DNA of 64,000 bases from Hirsutella rhossiliensis (lineage: Eukaryota; Ascomycota; Sordariomycetes; Hypocreales; Ophiocordycipitaceae), in NCBI RefSeq assembly GCF_020360975.1, contig NW_025408680.1:1054001-1118000 (forward strand). Reading direction: 5' to 3'. The notes beneath the pieces are model-generated. The model was given only the letters and a program-made list of their open reading frames with translations. It was not told the DNA's origin and did not search any database. The translations under genes were made by a program, and so were the position numbers. Shown here in pieces: positions 1 to 13,116 of this stretch. Numbering within the stretch: position 1 is the stretch's first letter; every line of letters starts with the position of its first letter.

Positions 1-509
1 CTTATTCTTTATTAGTTATTTTAAATACCTTAATAATAGCTTCTTTAAATCCTTAAAAACTAGTAAAGACTTTATCTATTTCGCTATTTTATTATATTAA
101 TTAGTTATTAAGATAGTCCCTTATAATAGGTCTAAACTAAGCGAGTACTATTCTAAATAAATAATTTCCTATATAAAGTACCTTTTTAACTAAGTTTAAA
201 AGTTTCGTTAAGTAAAACTAGTAGTAGGCCTTAAGTTAGGTAAGAAAGTCTTAAAGAGTGCTATAAGTACTATTAAATAGTCCTAGCTACTTTAGTTTAA
301 CTACTTCTCTAAGGTCCTTAACTTATCTATTACCTCCTTTATTCTTAAGTAACTATACCTCTTATTAAAGGGTAATAATCTTACGTATTATATCCTAAGG
401 CGATATAGTAGCTTTAAAGTTAGTTAATCTAGTTTACTATATAGGTATATTAATAGTTACGATATTACTTAGAGTAATACGGTATTATACTAAATAAGAG
501 CTTTTAATA
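1..509 (-). pseudogene. RIPped family-A Gypsy gag, 5' part
   Basis: Read on the minus strand, this stretch follows the start of gag in the other family-A copies (22157 onward, 34604 onward) and in the un-RIPped copy (45782 onward). The leader motif equivalent to gttgaaagct comes first, then the gag N-terminus. Nearly every CpA/TpG is lost, so the frame is full of TAG/TAA. The element continues beyond the left edge of the window. No function is expected. Confidence 0.8.
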
Positions 510-722
510 TATAACGACCGGTATTATTCTTAAGGGATAAACCTATTAAGGGGTTTATATTAGTAGATATAATAGGGCGTAGTCTAAGTAATAATAAGTA
601 TATTATATTAGTAATAAGTTAGAGGTTATAGACTATAGACTATAACTAAGTAATTAGAATTAAAGATAGAATCGTAATAAGGATCTATATTAAAAGCTAT
701 CGAGCTATCTATCTAAAGGAGT
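510..722 (-). repeat. family-A Gypsy 5' LTR fragment (R-U5 side)
   Basis: The segment is the reverse complement of the R-U5 half of the family-A LTR. It starts at the end that reads ggtcgttata in sense, and it matches 22156 leftward, 34603 leftward and 59328 rightward. The U3 half is missing because similarity stops at about 722, where the Copia relic begins. Confidence 0.8.
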
Positions 723-979
723 GTTCTATTCCTTCCTTATATATCTCGAAAGCTTCCTTAGATCGCCGAGAGCACTTAGTGATCCCGTTGCCTAGGAGCG
801 CTAAGGCGCTAAAGCGATCCTACGATCTAGCCGTAGAGCGTTAAAGCGCTAGAGTAACCCGTCGCTCTAAACTTAATTAGCCCGTTAGTCCGTTTAATAT
901 TCCTTGCTCCCTATATTATATATCGTCGTAATATATACTAGTCCCCGCGGTTCGCTAGACCGTAGTTATAATACCCCGT

Positions 980-3900
980 CTTTAATAGCTGCCCCGGTCC
1001 TAGCTCCGCCTCTTACTCCGGGCCCGGCCCCGGCCCCGTTAGTTAGACCGGCCTAACTAGTCCCTTAATAGACCTTTTAGTCCGTTAGTCGAAAAATTAA
1101 GGAACTAGTTAAAATCGAACCTCTTTATTAAAATTAGTAATAAGGGGTAAAAAGGGGGGGTTTTTAAGTAAACCTTCTAGAAAAGGATAAGGATTCCTTA
1201 AAGAGATAATATATAAAGAGGAATTAACCTACCTACTAAGTATATAAGAAGCCCTATCGGCTAGAAGACTACTAGTAGATCTTTAAGGAAAACCGACCTA
1301 AAGGTATTAACCCTTTAAAGAGGCTATAAGAAATAGTATAATAGTCTCTTAAGGAGGACCCCTTATTATAAAAGAAGATAGACGAGATTTAGGTTACTAG
1401 GAAATAGTAACTAACGCTACTACTATAAATTTAGGGAAAGATTATTAGTATAGTAAATCCGGTATTTATCTTCCCTACGGATTAGTAAGACTACCTATTA
1501 AGACCCTCCGATTATCCCCTATAAAAATCAGCTATCCTTAACTCTAGTACTTCCCTTAATATATATAATATACTCTTATAATTCCGGTCCTTTAAGAAGG
1601 CTTAGAGGGAATATTTTATTGCCGGGGAATTAACCGTACGAATAAAGGGATATAGAAGGGTAAATTTTACGATGAAATTACCTAATAGGTCTATACGAAT
1701 TCTTCGATAAAAAAGGGTAGCTTTTTACCCTTGATTTTTAACGAGCTTAATTTCCTTCCGCTTTCTTCGAAAGGAAGGAATCTTCTAAGATACGACGTTT
1801 AAGCCTACGAGGCTAGTCTAGAAGAATTAGACTATTAGGCTTATCGAGGAGAAATTCGGTTAATTTATTCTTAAATTCCGACCTATCCTTAGGAAGGAAT
1901 CTCTCGAGAAGTTAGCTTTCCCTACTTAAAGGAGGGTAGGTTTAAAGGACCCTCTTTTAGCAGCCTAAGGAGACGGTCTTCTTTAGCACGCACGACTAAG
2001 TTACCTAGGCCCCTTAGCTTTATATAAGCTAAGCTAATAATAGGGCGTATAAAAAAGGGGCCTAAAGACCGTCGAATATAAATACTATAGCTAAGGAAAG
2101 ACTAAGAGACGAATTTCTAGACGAACGCCTTACGGCTAGACTAGCCGTATTAGGAAATTTAGGTCGACTAAACCGACGTCTCTAAAGACTAGGAAAGCTT
2201 CGTTAGGGTAATGTTTTTTATAGACGCTTTTTTAGGGATAGTTTTCCCTTATTTCTTACGGACCTACCTAAGTAAGTATAACTAGTCTACCTTCTAGGAC
2301 TTCGTTAACTAAATAAAATCTTACTTTAGCTATAAGGTAAAGAAGATATAGTCTAACGGAGAGCTATTTATAAAGGATATCTTAAAATAGCTATAAAAAA
2401 AGGGCATTTTACCCCTCTTATTAGCACTAAATACCTAGGCCTAGAACGGAGGGGCAGAAAGATTAAGGGGTGCTATAATAGAAAGGGCCTATATAATAAG
2501 ACTTACTATAAAGCTTCTATACGACCTTTAAAGGGAAGTCGTTAAGACCGCTTATTACCTATAGAACCGGACCCTTAGAGGGACTACCTAAGGAATAAAC
2601 TAGAAATCCCCCCTTAAGCTCTTTACGAAGAAGAGGGCCTCGCTAGCCTACCTTTATACCTACGGCTATAAGGTATACGTAATAACTGCCGATATATAGC
2701 TAAAAAGGAAGAAAAAAAGAAAGCTTAATCCGAGAGCCTTTATTAGTTACCTCGTTAGTTATAATTCTACGAATATCTTCTAGATCTAGATTCCTCTTCT
2801 ATAGAAGGTTATTTCGACTAAGGATATAATTTTCGACGAATCTAGCTTCTTCGACGGAAAGAGGGATTAATAGCCCCTCTTACTCTCTTAACGTTAGCTA
2901 ATTTAAAAGATCTAAATTCCCCCTTCTTAATAGTCTTAAGAAGAGGTCCTAGATAAGGAAACGGCAGAAGAAACTAACGTTAAAGTAGTTAAGGATAACG
3001 CCGACTTCGAAAGAAAAGAGGAAGCTACTAGATTAAATAATCTAGATAAAGAAGGAGACTATAGGAAAGCGGTAGAGCTAGAATACGCCTACCTTCCTAT
3101 ACCTCCTTTTATAGAATAAGAAGAAGATCTAAAAGTAGCTTTCTTAGTTAGTCTTCCTGTCTTAACCCTTAAGGGGGTAGGAAAGGTAACTCTCTTAAAG
3201 GATTACCCGGCTGCCTTTTTATCCTTGCTTTAAGAAGCAAAGGAAGGTATAGGGCCCGATATAAAAGAAGACTAATTTTTCCTTTATTTCGATTGTTTTT
3301 CCGACTTCTATCTAATACTAATAGAAGACGGTTCCTACGGAGCGTTTATAGTAGGCCGGCTTTTTAAGCTATAGTTATTAGTAAGGAAGGTATATAAAAG
3401 AGACCTCCCGGACCTACTAGTAAACTAGAAGTAGCTAGAAAGACATCCTTTTAGAGACTAGTTTTTCTAGGCCTAGAAAGACTACCTAGCCTTATATAAA
3501 GAGATAGGGTCTTTCGAAGAGGTCCTTCAGGAAAAGGTAAGAGGAAAATAGGTCCTTAGCTATAAGTAGGTCTTTATCTATAAGACTAATAAATATAGCT
3601 TCCTTTAAAAGTATAAAGCCTAGCTAGTTATCTATAGGAATTAATAGGAAAAAGGAGATCTACCTACTAGGGCAACTACCCTAGCAGGGATATCTTTTCG
3701 GACCCTTATAGCTATAGTAGTAAAATTTGACCTTAAGCTTAAATAAATAAATATAGTTAACGCCTTTATTAACTGCCTACTTAAGGAAAAAGAAGTTATC
3801 TATATACGCCTTTTACTAAGCTTTTAATAGCTAGGAAAGGTTCTAGGGCTTAGGAAAGCTCTATATAAACTATAAAGATTACCCTTTCTTTAGTAATAGC

Positions 3901-5320
3901 ATTTAATAGGTTCCCTTAAAGCCCTAGGCTTTAAGAAAGTCCCTTAGGAACCGTATATAATATAGAAGGGTAAAATCACGGTCTTCTTCTACGTCGACGA
4001 TATTATCTAGGCCTACCTAAAAGAGGAAGAAGCTGCTACTAAGGAGGCTATACGAGGCCTATAATAAAGGTATAAGATAACTAGGCTTAGGGAGCTAAAG
4101 TAGTTCCTAAGGATATAAATCCTTTAAAATAGGTCCTAGCGGACTATCTAGCTTACCTAGGACGCTTATATCGATAAGGTCGCATATAAATTCCTCCTTA
4201 ATTCCCTCGATAAGAAGCTTCCCTCTATACCTATATTAGACGAAGAGCTTTTGCTTAATTTATCCTTTTAAGCTAGGGAGTAAGAGAAATACTAATATTA
4301 ATAGAAGCTAGGCTCCTTGCTTTTTTTAGCTATTTCTACTAGACCGGATATCTCTTTTACGGTCTCCTAGCTAGCTAGGCATAACTAGAATCCTAGCCTT
4401 AGGCATTAAGAAGTAGTAGATAAAGCTATCCTTTATCTCTGTTTAACGAGATTATATAGTTTACGCTTAAGAGGGTAGGAAAGGAAGAAATTAGCTACTA
4501 AAATCTTCCTTTATTTAAGCGATTCGTCCTTTATAGATAATTCCTTAGATAAAAAGAGCTTATAGGGGTATATTATATCCCTTTTTAAAGGAACTATTGC
4601 TTAGAGAGCTTTAAAGTAAGCTACCGTTATAACTTTTAGTATAGAAGTAGAGCTACTAGCTCTTTTAAAAGCATTAAAAGAAGCGATTTTCCTTAGCCGG
4701 CTACTAATATTATTACGATTATAAATTCCGACCCTATTAGCTATAGAATATAATAATATATATACTATACGAATTCTTATAGAAAATAGTAAGTTATTAA
4801 CCCGGCTATAGTATATTAATATCTACTAGTATTAGTTACGCTAAGAGGTCTAAAGGGGACTTATTTCCGTCTATTAGGTTCTAACGGTATTAATAAAAGA
4901 CGACGGTCTTATAAAGCCCTTACTAAAGTAGAAGCTAGCTATCTTTTTATAGTAAATTAGGCTAGAAGACGTTCGAGAGAAGCTATCCTTAAAAGCCCGC
5001 TTTAAAAGTCTATAAGAGGAGCTAATAGCCTATATAAGAAGGTAATATATATAGCCGAAGAAAAGGAAGAGGTTTTTCCCTTTAGAGGGCCCCCTATTTT
5101 AATTAGGTTTTTTCCCTTCTAAGAAGGCCCCCCTTTCTTATAGGACTTTCCCCTCTTTAGGCCCCTTTTCCTTAAGTAGGTCTAAAAGAGCCTAGGGACC
5201 TAAAAGGGCCCTTACTTTCCTTAAGTAAAGGGAGAAGTATAGAGCTAAGAACCTCCTTTATACGCTTACTAGCCTAAAGCTATATTAGCTATGCCCTTAC
5301 TATAAGGGCAGGCTATAGCT
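980..5320 (+). pseudogene. Copia gag-pol relic
   Basis: On the plus strand, the reverse transcriptase active site is still readable as Y-V-D-D at 3990-4001, followed by I-I and a TAG. A Copia-type RNase H follows at about 4490-4800. Upstream lies an integrase-like stretch (about 2000-2700), and the gag linker comes first. The order gag-integrase-RT-RNase H defines Copia, as opposed to Gypsy. Stops are mainly TAG/TAA where CAG/CAA/TGG would be expected, so inactivation is by RIP. Confidence 0.8.
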
Positions 5321-5329
5321 AAGGGGGTA

Positions 5330-6388
5330 TATCGCGAAGCGTAGCCTAATTTTATAGTTCTCGGAGATATCCCTCTTAAGATATATAAGCAAAAACGGAA
5401 TTTTGGGAAATCAAGGAATCACGTAAGACTACGTAATAGAGGGGAAGAAGGAGTATAAGGTAGGATTTTCAACGGAATTTATTAGTAGTGTATTGGTGTG
5501 TAGAAGAGGTGTTAAAGTTAATGATTCCCTATCTATCTACCAGCGGACATGCTGTCTTATATAGACAATTGTAGCTGAACGGAAGAACCTTTCGGGACCA
5601 GATTTAGGCTGCCGTATAGCCCTAAGACTAGGGAATTCCGTGATACCTCGAGTGAGTCTAGAAGTGTCTTGGTTCCACTAATATTCGTGTTTAAAGGAGG
5701 TTGGTCGTGCCGGTGTTCTTAAGAGGTCTTAGCTAGCATTCTAAGCTAGCTCTGTTCCTTCGATTCCCGATTATACGATAACCGGCAACCCGTTTAATGC
5801 ATAATAACATACAAAATAACGAGCGATTCTTGCTTTATAGGATGAGATTTTATCTATAATTAATATACTACTTATTAGCTTATATAATTAGGAGAGTATA
5901 TTATAGCTGCTTTATTTATAGTAGGAACACCGTTCCTTATAATCCCTTAGTAAAAGAGACTAAGGAAGCTAAAAACACCTAGTATAGAAGAAGGAAGAAG
6001 GAGCTAAAAAGAGGTATAAAAAGGAGGGTAAGGGTATAAGGGGAAGTAAAAGTAGCGATAGCTTCCTATAAAAGTAGCGAGAGATAAGACGGATATACTA
6101 GCAACGGCTAGAAAGGACGGGAAAAACTAGTAAAAAGCTCGGTAGTTAAAGGGATATTAATAGCTTCTTTAAGTAGGATCTTCTTTATTAATTAAGATGC
6201 TAGATAGGTATAAAGAGGGGCGTTAGATAGAAGAAAGAAGGATAATTAAGGTAATATAATAATTACTCCCTTACCTTTATTACTACCCCTATAATAATTA
6301 AATCTCTTTGCCTTACCTATCCGACCCCTTACTTTTAATTTTACCTTTATATATTTTTATATACTTCTTATATCTTTCTTCGCGAGAA
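5330..6388 (+). repeat. Copia copy-1 3' LTR, split by an insert
   Basis: The LTR begins with tatcgcgaag after a G-run purine tract (aaggggg) at 5321-5327. It is about 490 bp once the insert at 5375-5941 is removed, against 482 bp for both LTRs of the second Copia copy. The right end reaches about 6388, where a different repeat begins. Confidence 0.8.
5375..5941. other. 567-bp insert in the Copia LTR, core not RIPped
   Basis: Comparison with the intact Copia-2 LTR shows that extra DNA is present here. The flanks carry atccct at 5369-5374 and again at 5942-5947, a possible 6-bp target duplication. The core at about 5398-5830 keeps many CpA/TpG dinucleotides, unlike everything around it. I see no convincing terminal repeats, no ORF of note and no recognisable family. 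A solo LTR or a short non-autonomous element is possible. Confidence 0.55.
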
Positions 6389-6448
6389 TAGTACCTCTAG
6401 CTATCTCTACTACCTAACTAATTATACTATAATACGTATTCCCTTATA
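6389..6448 (+). repeat. 60-bp repeat, likely end of the Gypsy-B 5' LTR
   Basis: The segment beginning tagtacctctagctatctc is nearly identical to 19808-19867 over 60 bp, then the two diverge. The simplest reading is that both are the 3' ends of the two LTRs of one Gypsy element (family B), the left LTR being cut off by the Copia element. This is an inference. Confidence 0.5.
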
Positions 6449-7384
6449 ATTTCTAAAGCTTCCCTTTTAGTTACTTAGTAAAGATAGCTACTTAAAGAAG
6501 ACTATATAATACTCTTATAGCGTAATATAGTAGTTAACTAGTTAAGGCCTTTTTATTATATATATTAAGTATCTACTTAGGAGATAAAGAATAGGAAAAT
6601 ATATCCTTAGAATAGACCCTTACTATAGATAGCGTTATAACTATATTAAAGATATCGCTACTTATAGGCGTAAGATAACCGTCTTATAAGGAAAAGCTTA
6701 TAGCTTTATAAGTATAGGTTAAAGAGCTAGAGGAGACGAAACGCCTATAAGATCGCGTTATATAATTAAAGGAGGAAATTACTAAACGCGCTAGTACTAT
6801 TACTATCTATTTAAGGAAGCGTCGATAGTCTTACTCCCTTAAATCGGACGGTAGTCGCGTAGGTAAGGTTAAGATTAAAAACATTACTTAATTATCTTAA
6901 CCTACTAATATATAGAAATATCTAGACTAAACTTATAATCTAAAAGACGCTTTTATAGTAGTACCTAAATATTTTCGTCGCGACGAAATAAAGATCCTCT
7001 ATATAGTAGATTATATATATAGTAACTATAAAGTAAGATAGCGCTAATACCTTTAAGAATAAACGCCGATCGACTAAATTAAATATAGTATAGATTAAGT
7101 ATACTTTAAAGAATAGATACTTATCTTAATTAAGGATACTATAAATAAGGAGATACTATTAGCGATATAATTAAAGTAGGCTTACTAACGAGAAAGCTAG
7201 TCCCCCTTAGAGTTTAACTTATACCTTAACTCCTTAAAGAGGTATTTTAAACGCCTATTAAAAAAGGCATATACTCTTATATTTTTTACTAAGTTAGAGC
7301 TATAACTTAGAAACTAAATTAACCTTTACTTAATACCTATTTATACCTATTAATAGGAAGAGCTTATATAAGTCGTTTAACGAT
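6449..7384 (+). pseudogene. Gypsy family-B gag relic (RIPped)
   Basis: The plus-strand reading resembles a retrotransposon gag with a charged, coiled-coil-like start at about 6660-6840, then a capsid-like stretch to about 7380. It differs in sequence from family A. Similarity to family A starts abruptly at about 7385, so this gag is interrupted there. Assignment to family B rests on its position between the 60-bp repeat and the B pol at 13117 onward. Confidence 0.45.
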
Positions 7385-10300
7385 ATTAACTTTATAATAA
7401 GAATAGTAACTATAAGGAGAATTTAGAAATAATCTATAAATACTACTTACTTATAAGTACTATAAGTATATTTTATAGATATTATACGTTTACTTAGATT
7501 ATATAATATACTTTTAAATAAAGGTATAATATAATACCTTCCTAGTTAGGTTTAAAGGATAAGTACTTTCGAAACCCTACTTAAGTATAGAACTAGACTA
7601 CTAGAAAATTAATTAACGCTACCTAAACGACTAAGTTATATTATTAGAACCTAATTATAGTATACTACTTAAATACCGCGATAATTATACCTTATTAACG
7701 AGATATCTTTTAGAGATATATAAAATCTATAAATATACTAAAATAAAGGAATAGTATAGCGCTACTTACTTTAAGGTATCTAAACTATTAATCTTTTAAA
7801 TACTTATATAATAAATTAAATATAATAAGGAAGATTATAATAAATATATATACTTAAACTATAAAGTTTATAAATATAAAAAAAGTATAAGTATAGTATA
7901 AACGATATAATAGTATATTAAAAGATTATTAGTAATATATATAAAGGCTATAAGCTATATTTAACTAAGGAAAAAATAATATAGAATACTATATAAGAAA
8001 TAAAAAGACGCTAAATAAAAACTTAACCTTTAGTACGAAAATAAATAAAATTATAAAGTATAGTATATAATTAACTATAAAGTAGTATAATATAAATAAT
8101 ATAGCGTTAAGAAATAAGAAATCTTTAATTAGCTATAAGAAATTAGTCTCTTAAGCCCCGATATAATATTATATAACGAAAATATAAAGAAATAATATTA
8201 ATAATAAATTAAAGAAGAATACTTAAATAAAATAAATAAGGACTAAGTAAAAAATAAGTTATACTATTTATAAAAGGGCTATAGACTAGTACGATATAAT
8301 AAGATCTAAGGACCCTATATATAGTAATAGTAAGCTATAGTAACTAAATAGTATTAGATATTTAAATTATAAGATATTACGTATATATACTTTTAGACTA
8401 TAGCGCGATAGGTAATTATATTTTACTTAAAGTCGTTAATTATTACCGACTTATATAGAGATATAAGAAAGATCTATATAAACTTATAAATATTAAAGGA
8501 GAGGCCTTTAACTATAATAATAGAATTATTAATATAAAGATTAATTACCTTAATATTAATATCTAAGCTTATAATAAATAAGTTAACTTCGATATTATAG
8601 ATAATAAAGAATATAACCTTATATTAAGACTTTTATAGCTATCGGAAAGCAACCTATTAATTAACTAGAAAACTAGCTAGCTATATTAAAATAAAGATAT
8701 AAGTTTCTAAGACTAATAGATTTAAGAGAAAGTAAATCTTTTTAATAATTTAGCTACTAAATAAGATAAAAGGGATAACTATTTAAGTAAATTATTATAG
8801 GCTTTAGTAATATAAACGAAAATAATAACCGAACTAGTAAATATAATAAAATTAACTAATAAGACCTATATACTTATTAATATAGCTATATAACCTAGTA
8901 TTTAATATAAATAGAATAAAGGATATAATATAAAGATTTAAAGAGTTATTACTACTTTAAGGAAAGACTTTAAATAAATTAATAAAGAGCTTAAGTTAAG
9001 AGAAACTAGCTCTTAAAAGAAAGAATAAAGCCTATAAAATAAAATAAAGAATATCCCTTAAGAATACCGGAAATATAATAAACTCTTTAAGGAAGAACTT
9101 AAGATAGGGTTACTTAAATATAGCTAATAAGACTATAAAATTTATCTTAAGGATAGAATAACGCCGACGTTCTATAAAATCTATAACTTAAATAAAAAGT
9201 AACTATAAACGCTATATAACTACCTTAATAAGAATCTATAAAAGGGATATATATAAACGTTAATATCTAAAGTAAGCTACTTAGTTATATTTATTTTAAA
9301 GGAAAATAGTAAGCTAGAACTAGTTATTAACTATAGACGCTTAAACGATATTATAATAAAGGACTAAATACTATTACCGCTTATATTAAAACTATAAGAT
9401 CGACTATATAGTAAAAAATAGTTTATAGCCCTTAATCTTAAAGGCGCCTATAACTTAATATATATAAAAAAGGGATATAAATAGATAATAGCCTTTAAAA
9501 TAAAATTTAGACTATTTAAATATCTAGTAATATAATTTAAACTTATAAATATACTAGCTACCTTTTAATAGATAATTAATAATATCCTATATAAATACTT
9601 AGATATCTTTATAGTAGTATACCTAGATAATATCCTAATCCCCTTAAATACCTTAGAAAAATATGAGGAATATATTTATAAAGTACTTAGTATACTTTAA
9701 AATATAAAGTTACTAGTTAAACTAAAGAAAAGTAAGTTCTATATATAAAAAGTAGACTTCCTTAAATATATAATCTTACTAAGAAAGATATAAATATAAT
9801 AAGATAAGATTAACTTAGTTAAAGAATAGCTAACGCTAAAAAATATTAAGGATATATAAAGCTTCCTAGGATTTATAAATTACTACTAACGATTTATTAA
9901 AGATTTTAAAAAGATTATAGTACTACTATATAACTTAATAAAGAAGGAAAAAGGATTTATATAGGACGATAAAGCTAAAAAAGCTTTCGAATATATTAAA
10001 ACTATAATTATATAAGAACTAGTCTTAACTACCTTTAATCTAAAATAATAAATCGAACTTAAAACCGATATATTTAACTTTACTTTAAGAGTATAAATCG
10101 GATATAAAGATAATAAAGGAAGACTATAACCTATTATATTTTATTTAAAGAAGCTATATAGTATAGAACTTAATTACCTTATTTATAATAAAGAATTCCT
10201 TTTAATTATTTAAGCTTTAAAGGAATTTTAATACTACCTTCTTAGAAGTAAGTATAAAGTTAAGGTCTATATAGATTATAAGAATATCTTATATTTTTTA

Positions 10301-11870
10301 ATAACGTAATAGTTAAATAGATAATAGATCTAATAAGCTAAATATTTATTAGAATTTAACTATAAAATAATCTATAAAAAAGGAATAGAAAATAGTTAAG
10401 CTAATACCCTTAGTCGATAAAGTAACTATAATATAAGAGTACTTATAGTAAAAGATTAGCTCCTAGAAATTAACGAAAATAGAAACTACTAAGAATAATA
10501 GCTAAATATAATATTTAAAGTATAACCTAATAACTTAATATACTAAATGATCTTAAAATAAATAAAAGAATATAAAGTATTAAAGGGATATAATATAGAA
10601 TATTTAGAAGTTTTAATATATAAGAATAAAATCTAAATACTACTAGCGTTATAAGATAAGGTTATATAAGATATATATAAATATTTAATATATAAATACT
10701 AAGGAATCTAAAGAATAATAATATAGATTAAACGATAATATAACCTCCTATAGCTTAAGGAAGTAGTATAATAAGTTATTTAAAAAATATAAACTTTATA
10801 TATAAAGTAAAGCTAAACGATATAAACTATATAGAGAATTATAACCGTTACTAGTACTAGAGAAACTATAGGATTTAATAGCTTTTAACTATATTATAAA
10901 GCTACTACTATTAAAAGAACTTATAACTAACGTTAAGTATAATAATATATTTATTATTACTAATAAATTAACGAAGTATAGATACTTTTTACTATATAAA
11001 GAAGTAAGTAATATAAAAGAGCTAGTATATATATTCCTATAAGTAATTATTAGTAATTATAAACTATTAAACGAGATTATCTTTAATAAAGGAAGTATAT
11101 TTATAGCTAAGTTTTAGTAAGCTCTTATAGTATAATTAAGGATAAAATATAAGCTTAGTATAGCTTATTACCTATAAATAGATAGATAAATAAAACGACT
11201 TAACTAAACGTATAAATAATATTTATAATACTATATTAGCTATAACTAAAAAGATTAAGTTAAATAGCTACTAATAGCGTAACTAGCTTATAATAGCTTA
11301 GTTATAGAAATAACTAAGCTCTTACTAGTATACGCTAATTATAGATATAACCTAGAAGTATTTAAGGTTACTTAATAAGGACTATAAGTAAAATAAGTAA
11401 TACTATAAGTAGATTAACTATAAAAATTATATAAAGAAATATAATAAGAACTTTAATTCGTTAAAGAACGAATATCTACTTATTATAATCGGAAAAGATT
11501 ATAAGGACTAATCTTTTAAGAGAGAGATATAGTCTACCTTATATAATAAAATATTAAAATAAAATAACTAAGTAATAAATTAGATTTTAAGAAACCTAAA
11601 CTATTTAAGGTTAAGAGAACTATTTTAAAAGTTAACTATAAACTTTTACTACTAATAATAATATAGATAAACCTAATATTTTATATCTTATTATTAAAAC
11701 TAGCGCTATAAAACGCTAAACTATAGGAAAAAATTAAAGTTAACGATAATTAAGAATATAAAGTAGAATAAATACTAAATATAAGAAAATAAGGTTAGTA
11801 ATAAAAGTACCTTATTAAGTAGAAGGGATATAGACTAAAGGAAAATACCTAGGAACTACTTAAGCACTTA
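7385..11870 (+). pseudogene. family-A Gypsy pol relic, copy 1
   Basis: Plus-strand alignment to the young element gives the Cys/His-rich region, protease, RT (Y-L-D-D now Y-L-D-N at 9620-9631), RNase H, integrase and chromodomain (ending about 11870). Stops are RIP-type. Where I checked (for example the caacgaaaatag stretch near 10486), it carries the base missing from the young copy at its frameshifts. Confidence 0.85.
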
Positions 11871-11889
11871 ACCTACTATAGCTCTCTAC

Positions 11890-12500
11890 TTCGATAATTT
11901 TACTAGAAGGTTTAAGAGGGATTAAAGGACTAAGATCTATAAACCCTTTACTAATATTAAATAAGGACTAATTCGCTTTATTAAGAACGCCTAATAATTA
12001 TAAGTTATTTACTACTTAATACTTATATATATCGAGCGTAGGTAAAACGCTATCCTTAGTATCTACTTCTTAGATACTATAACGAAATAACTTAGAACTC
12101 TTTTCCTTTATATAATTCCGAATCTTTTAGATATAAGCTAAACGATTAATAGTAATAGATATTTACGACTAAAGGTTTATAAGCTATACTTAAAGCTTTA
12201 ATAAGGCTTCCCTAGCTTCCTTCTCTTTAGAATATAGCTTATACTACTCTATTAATAATTTAGTTATTAAAAGAAATACGTTAGCTACTATATATAGAAA
12301 GAATTAAAAGATACTTATAAAAAGAGGCTACTAAAATACTATTATAATAGGGAAGACTACTAGTAATATAATTATTATAGTATAAAGAATTTTCGGCTAT
12401 CTAATAATTTATCTTCTTTACTTTAAAGTATATTAGTAGGATCTCCGCTTAAGTTAATATATTTAGTAAGAGTAGCGCGCTTAAAGGCTTTTTAGGAACG
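11890..12500 (-). pseudogene. antisense Zn2Cys6-like gene relic, Gypsy-A copy 1
   Basis: On the minus strand, one frame between pol and the 3' LTR preserves the cysteine framework of the antisense gene. Tyr codons sit where Cys would be, spaced x7, x8, x2, x6 from the second position on. A charged coiled-coil-like stretch follows. The reading matches the corresponding region of the copy at 59940-60560. Cys to Tyr is the expected result of RIP (TGC/TGT to TAC/TAT). Confidence 0.65.
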
Positions 12501-12666
12501 ATTTTTTAGTATACGACTAAATATACTATTAGTAGTATATCTTAAAAGGATAAAGAAATAAAGAACGATATACTTATATATAACGCGATAAGGGTATATT
12601 TATATATAGCGGCTAAGGCAGCTATAATAGGTCTTATAGATAAGACTAAAAGGAGGGGAGATATCG

Positions 12667-13116
12667 TATTATAACTATAGCTACTAGGCCGCTAATAGTC
12701 GACCGCGTTAAGTATATAATACGGTTTAACGGATAAATAGTTAGGATAACTATTTAATAGATATAAGATTAAAGGGATTATAAAGATCTAAGTAATCTAG
12801 GATTAATAGGATTACTACGCTTTATATAATTTAATATTAGGGATTATAGCTAGGCCTATAATCTAAGAATAGTCTTTATAAGTATATATAGCTACTTACT
12901 TTTACTCCTTTAAATAGATAGCTCTCTAGCTTTTAATATAGATCTTTATTACGATTCTATCTTTAATTTTAATTACCTAGTTATAGTTTATAGTCTATAA
13001 CCCTTAACTTATTACTAACGTAATATACTTATTATTACTTAGACTAAGCCCTATTATATTTATTAATATAAACTACTTTATAGGTTTATCCCTTAGGAAT
13101 AATACTAGTTATTATA
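12667..13116 (+). repeat. family-A Gypsy 3' LTR, copy 1 (U3 type I)
   Basis: The 450-bp LTR starts with tattataact (RIPped form of a TG start) and ends in attata. The U3 half matches the LTRs at 21691 and 59328. The R-U5 half matches all family-A LTRs. Confidence 0.9.

Larger units (their letters stand above)
723..6388 (+). mobile_element. Copia retrotransposon relic, copy 1 (RIPped)
   Basis: This is the same family as the minus-strand element at 24878-31229: the G/C-rich gag linker at about 980-1080, the pol order and the 3' LTR all match. No 5' LTR was found; the left end abuts a broken Gypsy LTR at 722. The 3' LTR starts at 5330 and is split by an insert at 5375-5941. The segment at about 723-980 has no clear partner in copy 2. 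Confidence 0.8.
7385..13116 (+). mobile_element. family-A Gypsy copy 1, 5'-truncated, RIPped
   Basis: Colinear with the un-RIPped family-A element from its position of about 47440 to the 3' LTR. The 5' LTR and most of gag are absent. At 11810-11830 this copy shows the uninterrupted form of the site into which the young element inserted in copy 2 (cttattaagtagaaggg). The 3' LTR is 12667-13116. Confidence 0.85.

Noticed and set aside
5700..5790. tRNA or SINE-like B box (ttcgattccc) in the un-RIPped insert
   Set aside because: The flanking bases cannot form a T-arm stem and no A box or cloverleaf could be drawn on either strand.
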